This document shows, one piece after another, positions 1-7,346 of a stretch of 18,152 bases of DNA. Position numbers and translations under genes: made by a program. A model generated the notes under the pieces. That model worked only from the letters and a program-made list of their open reading frames with translations. It did not search any database and was not told the DNA's origin. This DNA comes from Trichomonas tenax. Lineage: Eukaryota > Parabasalia > Trichomonadida > Trichomonadidae. Position 1 is the first letter of the stretch. Each line of letters starts with the position of its first letter. The stretch lies in assembly GCA_023091735.1 (NCBI GenBank), contig JALKBU010001028.1, forward strand, positions 1 through 18,152, read 5' to 3'.

Positions 1-127
1 ATAAAAAAATTAAATTATTTTAAAAATTAACTTAAAAATTAGTTGCTCGGAATTACACTATATATATATATGATGTCGTACATTCTCTATATTTAGAATG
101 GCAAGTAACCCCCCTTATCTACTACTA
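1..127. repeat. Dispersed direct repeat, copy 1 (window edge)
   Basis: The first 49 bases match 14500-14549 almost perfectly (one extra A in the second copy). After a more diverged middle, the two copies match again around the block ATATTTAGAATGGCAAGT and the following CCCC. Both copies point the same way. In the second copy the repeat lies directly upstream of a minus-strand repeat-domain gene, so this copy may be the upstream flank of a related gene left of the window. Whether the repeat is an element end or a shared promoter flank cannot be decided here. Confidence 0.75.
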
Positions 128-226
128 AAACTTATTGAATGTGGATGCGATTGAAATTGTGTCAACAAGTCTGGAAATAATGCTTTAATAGAAGCTGCAG
201 GTAGCGGTCAAATAGATGTTGATACG
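119..226 (+). pseudogene. Ankyrin-repeat relic
   Basis: Read from 119 in one frame, the sequence gives LLLKLIECGCD, then a stop, then NCVNKSGNNALIEAAGSGQ followed by IDV. This is the core of an ankyrin repeat: the turn G-x-D-x-N, the N-K-S-G-x-N-A-L-I-x-A-A helix and the G-x-I-D-V second helix. One in-frame TGA at 152-154 and a lack of repeats on either side mark it as a decayed fragment. Large ankyrin families are typical of trichomonads. It directly abuts the dispersed repeat, so the repeat may have inserted into, or been carried with, an ankyrin gene. Confidence 0.55.
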
Positions 227-1385
227 TATGTCGACTTCCACGAAAATTCACGCCTGTAAAACACATAGTGTTTGACATCAAAAAAATATTTAGGGGGAGC
301 AACCATACCCCTAAATAAATAAATTCTATAGCGAAAATGGAGCTATATCATCAATGTGGTATTCATGTCTACGACCCCACCTAAAAACTTCAATTTGGTT
401 AATCTTTAACATCGATATTAAATCGATCTTTAAAAATTCTGTAAGGAATTGTGTGTGCTGATGAATGCCTAGAGCAGACAATTAAAGTCTTAATATCATC
501 AATTATCTAGGTTCCAAATAGGAAATTTGTAATTTATCAATTAAAAAAAAGAGCTCTGAGTATAATGGTTATGCTTTAATCGTAAGGCATATCGATTTTT
601 AAGAACGTTGATTGTTTGATACCTTGAAAAATCATAAAAATCGATTTTTTGGTAAATTTATCAAACGATTTTGATGGGTTATCAGGTAATTACGATGCAC
701 AACATTAGTTGATTTACTGTGCAAATGAGGATTATGTAAACCTTCACATCATTAATTTTCGATATGTGGATAATATCATTCATTGAGATATTATGAGCTT
801 ATGATTTTTTTCCTCGTGAAAAATTTTGCGATTTTAGATTTTTTTTTGCATTTTTCACCAAAAACAAAAATCAAAATTTCCTTGATAGAAGTAGTATACA
901 GAATGCTGATTTGTCGGGGTAATCCAAAAATTTGGCTAACCCCTAAAAATCACAATCTGAGAATATCCATAAATATAATTTCCCCAATATATAAAATAAA
1001 CAATTTCCCTATAATTTATATCAAAATTCCAATAATTTCTATAATTTGTTATTAAAGTGTATTGTTTAATTAATAATCTAAATTCTTATTGTTATGATTT
1101 ATTAATAGTTTCCTAAACAATTGTAAAAATAAAAAATAATTTTTATATATTATGAAAAAATTAATATATTTTTTCTTCTAATAAATAATTATGACAACAA
1201 CTCAAAATTTTTATTCTAATTGTTTTATGGATAAAAATTTTGTATGTTATTTTTTGCGGCACGCCCGTAGAATAACATTAAATTTGTGTCAGATAAAATA
1301 TATGTAAATTTTTTAAATGTCAAAAATAATTTGGAAAATTTGGGGAAGTTATAAAATAATTTATATTTTTTATTTTTATTAAAAG
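227..1385. other. Gene-poor AT-rich stretch
   Basis: No convincing coding frame. It contains a 9-bp inverted repeat ATTTAGGGG/CCCCTAAAT (288-296 and 308-316, 11-nt spacer) and a 28-bp imperfect palindrome at 916-943 with GGGGT/ACCCC ends and two mismatched pairs. The longest open frame here (783-1055) begins with TTG and is low-complexity, so it is not called. Confidence 0.6.
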
Positions 1386-1619
1386 ATGTCCGGAATCACT
1401 CATGAACAAATTATTATAGTTTTAAATACTTATCACATTGAAAATCATCATAAAAATAATTTTAATTATAATTTTTCCAAATATAAACAATTATTACACA
1501 ATATCATTATTTGTCATGATGTCATATTGTGTTCACAATCAACTACAATCTATATAATGTTAATATCCAATAAGTATATATCATATTTATATATATTATA
1601 TCGTTGTTTTCCTTCATAA
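1386..1619 (+). CDS. Doubtful 77-aa frame
   Basis: An ATG-started frame, MSGITHEQIIIVLNTYHIEN onward, rich in Ile, Asn, Tyr and His as expected from AT-rich DNA. No domain is recognisable. Near the C-terminus is a short hydrophobic stretch (about residues 52-74). No initiator motif is evident just upstream. It could be the remnant of a decayed family gene, since it sits among ankyrin relics, or simply chance. It is listed only because it starts with ATG and has some non-random N-terminal composition. Confidence 0.15.
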   Translation: MSGITHEQIIIVLNTYHIENHHKNNFNYNFSKYKQLLHNIIICHDVILCSQSTTIYIMLISNKYISYLYILYRCFPS

Positions 1620-2336
1620 TATCTGTATCTGATCAAAATAAAAAATTACGTCATATTTTTCAAATTTGTAATTGAAATGCTGTTTTGATCATATACATCA
1701 AACTTGACTTCATTCAATTGCAGAGAGTAATAGACCATCAGCTATAGATCCGTTGCGTCCCTAAGGAAAGTAATTGGCACATCTCAGTAATTAATATAAA
1801 AGCAAATATTCGATTGGAATCAAATTTTTGTCAAAAAAATTGTGTTTGCGGAGAAAACATGTTTTTCGAGATTTTCGTTTTCATATCATTAATAAATCAT
1901 CTATCAACTAATGTTATTATAATCAATACTGTATCTATTATATACGGTAACTATTGTCTATGTCTTTTATCAATCATTGGGTTGGCTGTAATGAAAACAA
2001 AAAAAATCCTATCTCAGATTGTCAAAATTCGAGCCGTCTCTATTTATGGGATTGCTTATCAGCAACCTAAGATTCAATTACAATTATGAGTATATCAATA
2101 GATTATATACGAGGTATACTATACGTATAATAGCAGAGAAAGATTGTTTCAAAAATTTTTTGAAGAGAGAGTGAAAATTTTTTCTTCGTCACATCAAAAA
2201 ATGAACATTTTGGCGCCAATTTTTCCCACGAAACCGCTCTCTGACTCAATTTTGATTTTATATCACGCTATGGCGCCAAAATTATATGACACATTTCTCT
2301 ATATAAGAGTTATTATAGGTGTATATTATATATGTG
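1620..2336. other. Intergenic with paired E2F-like palindromes
   Basis: No supported gene. TTTTGGCGCCA at 2208-2218 and its exact inverse TGGCGCCAAAA at 2271-2281 lie 63 bp apart, and each contains the self-complementary core TGGCGCCA. A TATA-like CTCTATATAAGAG follows at 2297-2309. Two open frames here (1814-2089 and 2144-2479) start with TTG and have no protein-like features. Confidence 0.5.
2208..2281. promoter_or_regulatory. Two inverted E2F/DP-type sites
   Basis: TTTTGGCGCCA (2208-2218) and TGGCGCCAAAA (2271-2281) are perfect inverse copies and match the TTTSSCGC consensus of E2F/DP factors as known from animals and plants. A TATA-like stretch lies about 16 bp beyond the second site. 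No intact gene starts immediately downstream on either strand, so the target is unclear. Function is inferred from the motif only. Confidence 0.35.
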
Positions 2337-2788
2337 TTAATAGAATGATTCAGATTTGCTCCAATCTTTCTGCGCTAAACACGCCCTTGCACACCCTATA
2401 TCTTCAATGCTCATGGTCTCGTAATTTTCTAGACCAAAGTGAAGAATTTCTTTTCGACTTCGACACCGTACTCTTTTGAACAGAGACACCGCAGGATTGG
2501 GATAAAATCATCGAAAATTGGATTGATTTTATATCGCGAAATGACGAATTTGAAGATATCCCATAAGTCACGCAGAAGGCATCGATGATTCCTAAGTGAT
2601 AAATTAATAAGAGAATAGATAACAGTAATTTCAAGTTGATGAGATTCGAGTAATGAAACAGCTTCACCCTTCATTTTAGCGGATTCTCCTGGTTTAAGTG
2701 AATGAAAGCGACCATAGAAATCGATATAGTCGCTGTACTGTTCTTGTAAGTGTTCGAACATTTCGACGCTCAGTTGATCAGAAAGCAT
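2337..2788 (-). pseudogene. Ankyrin-family protein, N-terminal fragment, frameshifted
   Basis: The ATG at 2788 opens 119 codons ending at the TAG at 2429-2431. The sequence has the layout of the N-terminal region of large trichomonad ankyrin-repeat proteins: a helical start (LQEQYSDYIDFYGRFHSLKP), an Asn-His-Arg segment near residue 67 (LRNHRCLLRDLWDIFKFVIS), then a conserved KEYG block near residue 105. A shift of one base at about 2432 continues the protein (ENYETMSIEDIGCARACLAQ onward) to a TAA at 2337-2339. That continuation fits the next part of the family, so the gene is probably frameshifted, and it lacks all ankyrin repeats. Intact family members are several hundred residues long. An initiator TCATA lies 10 nt upstream of the ATG. 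Family assignment rests on remembered pattern, not alignment. Confidence 0.5.
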
Positions 2789-2795
2789 TAATAAT

Positions 2796-2800
2796 TATGA
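2796..2800 (-). promoter_or_regulatory. Initiator (Inr) of the ankyrin-family fragment
   Basis: TCATA on the minus strand matches the trichomonad Inr TCA(+1)Y(T/A), placing transcription start at 2798, 10 nt before the ATG at 2788. Confidence 0.45.
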
Positions 2801-2883
2801 CAGAATTTGCTCGTAATTTTAAATTTTTCCATAAAAGTGATTATTTTATAGTACAAATACTTTTTTCATTCAAAAACTGTCAA

Positions 2884-2956
2884 AGCTTCGTGGCAAAAAG
2901 GATAATGCGTCTCCGTTCTAAGGAGAAGATTATGGGTTCAAGTCCCACTGGAGTTG
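2884..2956 (+). tRNA. tRNA-Arg (anticodon TCT)
   Basis: A 73-nt cloverleaf can be drawn. The acceptor AGCTTCG (2884-2890) pairs with TGGAGTT (2949-2955) using three G-U pairs. The D arm stem is GCA/TGC. The anticodon stem TCTCC/GGAGA encloses the loop GTTCTAA, with anticodon TCT reading AGA. The T loop is TTCAAGT with stem ATGGG/CCCAC, and the discriminator is G. Internal promoters fit RNA polymerase III: A box TGGCAAAAAGG and B box GGTTCAAGTCC. A run of six T follows one base after the gene, a normal Pol III stop. No intron. The outermost T-stem pair is A-C, a mismatch, so slight decay is possible. Confidence 0.85.
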
Positions 2957-2963
2957 ATTTTTT
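2957..2963 (+). terminator. Pol III T-run terminator
   Basis: Six consecutive T at 2958-2963 directly after the tRNA discriminator base are sufficient for RNA polymerase III termination. Confidence 0.65.
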
Positions 2964-2997
2964 ATATTTATATATTTTAATGTTTTTTGCTTTGCCA

Positions 2998-3032
2998 GAC
3001 GATAGTTGCTCAGAGCTGCAGTTACTATCGTC
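2998..3032. repeat. Perfect 9-bp inverted repeat downstream of the tRNA
   Basis: GACGATAGT (2998-3006) and ACTATCGTC (3024-3032) form a perfect stem with a 17-nt loop about 40 nt after the tRNA. No role is known. Confidence 0.5.
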
Positions 3033-3225
3033 CCATGTATTTACCATAGCATGCTAGAGTATCTCTAAATCTATCGAACAACCTTTAATTTAGACAAATG
3101 TTAACATGATCCAATTTCTAGCAGAGAATTAGCCTTTATTAATTCAATCAATGACATACCATAAAGAGTATAGACCATTGATAGAGAAATTACCACATGA
3201 ACTATAACTTTCATCGACCACGATA

Positions 3226-3336
3226 ATGAATACTAATCAACAAGCGAAAGATCGTGTGCCAAAATATTTAGAAATGCCAATGGAAGCTGTTTTCAACCCT
3301 AAAAAGCAGGACTGCAACTGCTCAGAAAAAACGTAG
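3226..3336 (+). CDS. Possible 36-aa small protein
   Basis: The ATG at 3226 opens 36 codons: MNTNQQAKDRVPKYLEMPME, AVFNPKKQDCNCSEKT, then TAG. The composition is more protein-like than the surrounding AT-rich frames, with C-N-C near the end. TCATC at 3211-3215 resembles but does not fully match the Inr. No family is recognised. It may be a small gene, a decayed relic or chance. Confidence 0.2.
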   Translation: MNTNQQAKDRVPKYLEMPMEAVFNPKKQDCNCSEKT

Positions 3337-3427
3337 ATTTCTCCTCTCACATAAAAACCGTTCAAATTGAGCCAAATTTTCAGTTAGACTATTCAAATCG
3401 ATTCGAAGTTTTTTCTATTGAATCAAA

Positions 3428-3432
3428 TCATT
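3428..3432 (+). promoter_or_regulatory. Initiator of the 108-aa gene
   Basis: TCATT matches TCA(+1)Y(T/A), with A+1 at 3430, 11 nt before the ATG at 3441. The motif and spacing support this start. Confidence 0.55.
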
Positions 3433-3440
3433 ATTTTAAA

Positions 3441-3767
3441 ATGCATTCCGGCCGTCCACACTACCACATCAAGGCTAAGTTCGTCCATTTCACCGATGTT
3501 AAAACAGGAAATGGCGAGTTCTTCGAGTTAGATGACAAAGGCGCTTTAATCAAGAAGAGCAATGGAAAGATTGAGCCAGTTCGTACAATCCAGTACCAGA
3601 TCAACACAGGGGCTCCACCACCACCAAAGGTGTTAATCGAGGACTCGAAGAAGGAGGAAGAGATGGAGTTCACACTCGTTCCTGCTGTCTTCGACGATTT
3701 CTCCACATTCGAAGCGAATGATATTAGTTTTGTTGATAATACACCTATAGATTTTTATGTTTTTTAA
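3441..3767 (+). CDS. Uncharacterised 108-aa acidic-tail protein
   Basis: A well-supported gene: initiator 11 nt upstream, ATG start, and a sharp rise in G+C and in C-ending codons against its flanks, as in expressed trichomonad genes. The N-terminal half (MHSGRPHYHIKAKFVHFTDV) looks like a small folded domain with Lys/Gly pairs and alternating polar/hydrophobic strands. Then come a proline run (GAPPPPK, residues 53-59), a charged Lys/Glu patch (about residues 64-75) and an acidic, Phe-rich tail (about residues 80-108) with two related segments ending in D-D-F and D-F. No signal peptide or membrane segment is seen, so it is probably cytosolic or nuclear. I do not recognise the family. The acidic aromatic tail could bind a partner protein, but that is inference only. 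Confidence 0.8.
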   Translation: MHSGRPHYHIKAKFVHFTDVKTGNGEFFELDDKGALIKKSNGKIEPVRTIQYQINTGAPPPPKVLIEDSKKEEEMEFTLVPAVFDDFSTFEANDISFVDNTPIDFYVF

Positions 3768-4059
3768 CTAAATATGATTTTGAAAAAATATTCCATGATT
3801 TGATATATTTTTGATCATATCATTATCATTTGATATTGATTTTCTATGTAATCATTAACTTTCTGTTCTTAAATTAATAATTTTTCATTGTGATTCAAAT
3901 CTGATAATCATTATTTATTTTGTTTTGAGCTTCATTATTGAAAAATAATATAATCTTTATATTTCTTTGTGTTTTTCTACTGTGTTGATTGGATACTATC
4001 GATTTAAAGTTTAACATAAATAATAACAATTTATTAATGAATGGTAATAATAACAATAA

Positions 4060-5178
4060 TTATAACTGTATACAGAAGTCATGCAGCCCGCACCACATGT
4101 AAGCAAGAAACTCACTTGGAACTTGTGTGAGAAGCATTGATAAATCAAAATCTTCGCTCTTAATGAATTTATCCCAAGCTGTACAAACACTTTCGTATGC
4201 GTCATCCCAGATTCTAAAATGCTTACTAATAAAATCAAAATATATATCTCGTTCGGTATAATCTGCGTAATACATTGTCTGTTTCCCTGATCTCAGTAGT
4301 TCGTTGAATTTATTCTGTTTTATGAGTTGAATCTGTTCTTGTTTTGTTAATCTTCTCCAAGCATTCACTCTGTTGATATTTGGTGATATAGCTGACTTCC
4401 TTTCATCGTTGCCGACAAAATCTGAAAGATTCCGCACTGCTCCACTTGATCTTCTTCTTTTGCTTCCAGGAGAAGATTTTTGAGGAGATGCAGAAGGCGG
4501 AGACTCTTTTGCTATGACTGATCTAGAAGTAATCGGTGTGTTTGGATCTCTTGGAGGAGATTCCGGTTGTTTGAATAAATCAAAATCGAATTGAAAATAT
4601 ATCTTATGGCCTTTGAAGATGAGAATTATCTCCCTTAGCTTCTGTTTCGGTGTTTTTTGGTCCTTTCCCCATAAAGAATATGAAGGGTGATCAGACATCA
4701 GTTTTTGTGCTGTTTCAAGTGATGTTTCGAGTTGTTTACTTGTTATTTTCACTTCGTGGAGACAGCAGAATGCTCCAATCGCAAGAAGAAGCAATAAGGT
4801 GTCTTGTGGGCAATCTGCTGCGGCAAAGTATAAATAAATGAGCTCTTCATAGTTGTGTCCATATTTTAGGAAAACTTTGCTGAATTTTATAATATTATTG
4901 ATAACGTGTGAGAATTTTTCGCGTCCAGTTGATAATTTGTAAAGGGCTTCAGCTAGAGATTGTAGGTGCATTCTAATGTCCGTCTCAGGCATTAGCATCT
5001 CTGAAAATATTTCCTCCTGAATCGATTCATTTGGCACAATCTCATATGATTCTACCGGAGATCCCGTTTTGTATGGCGTGATCTTCGGTATTCTTCCGGA
5101 TGGCGTTCGCCTGATGATGGGAGACTTTGTGATGACACTGGCGGCCTTCAATGGAGTCCTGAAAGGCGAAATCATCAT
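4060..5178 (-). CDS. Uncharacterised 372-aa protein, probably nuclear
   Basis: The frame runs from the ATG at 5178 to a TAA; a second ATG follows immediately. Residues 1-45 form a basic, Ser/Thr-Pro-rich tail with repeated SP/TP sites (SPFRTPL, KSPIIRRTPSGR, KTGSP), typical of proline-directed kinase targets. Residues about 68-190 are predicted helical, with a hydrophobic LLLLLAIGAF segment at about 131-140 that looks like a buried helix rather than a membrane span. Residues 212-260 are a disordered linker with SPP motifs and a basic nuclear-localisation-like patch, SPGSKRRRSS. The C-terminal domain (about 270-372) is rich in Trp, Tyr and Asp (HFRIWDDAYESVCTAWDKF). No family is recognised; cell-cycle or chromatin roles would fit the phosphosites and basic patch but are inference. 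No perfect initiator lies close upstream. Confidence 0.85.
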   Translation of the reverse strand: MMISPFRTPLKAASVITKSPIIRRTPSGRIPKITPYKTGSPVESYEIVPNESIQEEIFSEMLMPETDIRMHLQSLAEALYKLSTGREKFSHVINNIIKFSKVFLKYGHNYEELIYLYFAAADCPQDTLLLLLAIGAFCCLHEVKITSKQLETSLETAQKLMSDHPSYSLWGKDQKTPKQKLREIILIFKGHKIYFQFDFDLFKQPESPPRDPNTPITSRSVIAKESPPSASPQKSSPGSKRRRSSGAVRNLSDFVGNDERKSAISPNINRVNAWRRLTKQEQIQLIKQNKFNELLRSGKQTMYYADYTERDIYFDFISKHFRIWDDAYESVCTAWDKFIKSEDFDLSMLLTQVPSEFLAYMWCGLHDFCIQL

Positions 5179-5840
5179 GAAAATTCTAAATAAAATTTCG
5201 ATAAATTTGACATAAAAATTATCATATTTTTGTTATGTTTGGAGTTCAAAAAGCCTAAAAATGATAAAAATCCCTCAATCTAAACGTACAAAACTTGTCA
5301 TATCTTTTATCTTTGTGTTTTTATATTCATTATTATGTTTGTTGTCAAAATGCATCAAAATTGAATTTGAATTCGACTAAATATGTTTTGAAAACAAGAA
5401 ATCTCGCTATTTATCTAAAATTAACTATGCAAACTTCATGTATACACTCTTAATATCATGAAAATGAGCGGACAATTAGCAATGCCGAAATAATATTTGA
5501 AGTCAAAAATAAATATTTACCAAACACACTTCATCTATCTAAAATTGAACAAACTATTTTGTGTACATTGATTTCTGAAACACACCATTCATTATATAAT
5601 GAAATTTATTATTTCGATATTTAATTCATAAATCTTCTTTTCGTGTTAGGTAACGAATATATTTTCGATATATTTGTTTAATGCGACTGTGTTTAATAGT
5701 CGATTTTGACTTGATGATAATTCAATAAAATATGTTGGCAAATTAGAATATTTTACAACTAAAACATGAGTTTATTTATTACAAAATATAAGAAAACACT
5801 GTGTATAAGATCCGAATTCCAATATACAAAAAAACAAAAC
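5179..5840. other. Intergenic, no feature seen
   Basis: The 660-bp AT-rich gap holds the promoter side of the 372-aa gene and the 3' flank of the longin-family gene. No open frame, repeat or RNA gene stands out. Confidence 0.6.
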
Positions 5841-7274
5841 TTATTCTTTCTTAGGCTTCACTTTGAATGTTGCTGACTCTGATTTCATCATTTTTGGACT
5901 ATCTGTGTTATACATTTTAGATGCTGACACTGATCTCTGATGTTTTGGCGTCAAGTTTGGACCTTCGCGATGAAGCATTTTAGAGATGATTCTTTCCGCC
6001 ATTTCTCTCGCTACAACAATAACTTCATGTTGAGAATGTGTAGACATGAATATAGAATACACTTCAATGAAGTCAATGTTTGCGCGAGGTCCAAAAATGA
6101 TGTTGATAATTTGCTTATAATAAATATTCTTTTCATACATATCGAAAGTATCAAAGCCATTTGGTACAATAGTGCCGCTCTGTTTCTTGAACAAAATATC
6201 ATATGAGAAATCAAAGTACGAATCATTCCACAGCAATGTCGTCAATCCACGAGGAATGACTTCGAACGATCTCTTGAATAAATTCTTAAACAAATTGTCT
6301 ACAATGTTATGTGTTCTTTCATTCTTTGCTTGATTTGCTTCGAATGTTTCTCCCGTTGATCGATTGACAACCATAAAACCGACAACTGTTGGGGGCATCG
6401 GGAACGAAAATGGCGTGATCTTGATTATCATGTCGCTGACAGCTGCTGAAACGAGGCCGAGAATGTTCATTGCAAAATCTCTCTTTTCGTACTCCGTTGG
6501 ATTTAAAGTGATGAATAATGACGAATATGATGAATTTAAGCCCAATCTAACAGCAGCGATTGAGCACCTCTGAAGTTTTCCATTGACCTTGAGGAAGCCT
6601 GCTCTATAGTGAACAGGAGATGGTTCTGAGTTAGTCACGTAATTTACTTCGATGAGATTTCGATCAGGATTTCCTTTTTCTGGGAATTCGACTTGATGGA
6701 AGATAGACAACATCAACATGTCGAAGCAATCCAGTGTGTTATTGATGTCTTTTGAAAATCTGCCGATAATTTCATTCTCATTAAAAATAATACATTCAAC
6801 AAATTCCAAAGCGGCGGGAATTCCGCTCGGCGGTAACTTTCTGACTAAGAATTGGCAGTTTTTGAAGTAAGAATTCGAGTGTGGAATAATTCCTGCTAAA
6901 TATCTTGGATTTAAACTGATTAAATCGTGAAATGCTGATACATAATTGGTGAAAACTGTCTGGTAGCTAAGACTTATGTTGTCAAGCATGCAGTTTTGGA
7001 AATCTTGACCAAATAAAAAGATTGCGATGTTTTTTAGACTGTTTGCGATGTACTGCATTAATCTTTTCGATAAGTTTGTCGCTTGAACGATGAAATATAT
7101 TTGATTATATTGAGAAATCGTGAAATTAATTTCTCCAATCTGGAAAAAATCTATGCTTTTGTCGAAATTCGTTCGTTTTATGAAAGAAACGGTGTTTTTT
7201 ATCGTCTGCATTTCATCATTATCTGATATTGGATAAAAAGCAGAAATATCTGAACCAACATAAAACTTCAACAT
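5841..7274 (-). CDS. HPS1/MON1-type longin-family protein
   Basis: A 477-residue protein with an initiator TCATT 18 nt upstream of the ATG. Residues about 20-110 fit the first longin domain of the MON1/CCZ1/HPS1/HPS4 group: a region equivalent to 'F..G...F......YF.V', two strands around FFQIGEINFTISQYNQIYFI, then a long helix (LSKRLMQYIANSLKNIAIFL). The C-terminal part (about 300-440) resembles the end of animal HPS1: a V-x-R-x-TG motif (VVNRSTGETF), the RGLTTLLWNDSYFDFSYDIL segment and a final helix with MAERI. Residues about 445-477 are a Ser/Lys-rich tail. In animals HPS1 with HPS4 forms BLOC-3, a Rab32/38 exchange factor for lysosome-related organelles; MON1-CCZ1 does the same for Rab7. 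A Rab exchange or endosome role here is inference. MON1 is the main alternative. Confidence 0.6.
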   Translation of the reverse strand: MLKFYVGSDISAFYPISDNDEMQTIKNTVSFIKRTNFDKSIDFFQIGEINFTISQYNQIYFIVQATNLSKRLMQYIANSLKNIAIFLFGQDFQNCMLDNISLSYQTVFTNYVSAFHDLISLNPRYLAGIIPHSNSYFKNCQFLVRKLPPSGIPAALEFVECIIFNENEIIGRFSKDINNTLDCFDMLMLSIFHQVEFPEKGNPDRNLIEVNYVTNSEPSPVHYRAGFLKVNGKLQRCSIAAVRLGLNSSYSSLFITLNPTEYEKRDFAMNILGLVSAAVSDMIIKITPFSFPMPPTVVGFMVVNRSTGETFEANQAKNERTHNIVDNLFKNLFKRSFEVIPRGLTTLLWNDSYFDFSYDILFKKQSGTIVPNGFDTFDMYEKNIYYKQIINIIFGPRANIDFIEVYSIFMSTHSQHEVIVVAREMAERIISKMLHREGPNLTPKHQRSVSASKMYNTDSPKMMKSESATFKVKPKKE

Positions 7275-7290
7275 TATAAAAAAAATAAAG

Positions 7291-7295
7291 AATGA
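7291..7295 (-). promoter_or_regulatory. Initiator of the longin-family gene
   Basis: Minus-strand TCATT matches the trichomonad Inr, with A+1 at 7293, giving a leader of about 18 nt before the ATG at 7274. It lies only about 50 bp from the stop of the kinase gene on the same strand, so the two genes are tightly packed but separately promoted. Confidence 0.5.
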
Positions 7296-7346
7296 TTAAA
7301 ACACATTTTATAATTATAATAAACAAAACAAAAATAAAACAAATAG

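Noticed and set aside
288..316. TTTAGGGG/CCCCTAAA read as telomere-like sequence
   Set aside because: Only a single inverted pair, with no tandem array.
560..640. GAGTATAATGGTTATGC resembles a tRNA D-arm/A box
   Set aside because: No T arm (GGTTCRA-type B box) follows within tRNA distance and no acceptor stem can be paired.
783..1055. 90-codon plus-strand frame
   Set aside because: It starts with TTG and its Ile/Asn/Phe composition is what AT-rich non-coding DNA gives.
1814..2479. Two plus-strand frames of 91 and 111 codons
   Set aside because: Both begin with TTG. The second runs antisense through the ankyrin-family fragment, and neither has domain-like sequence.
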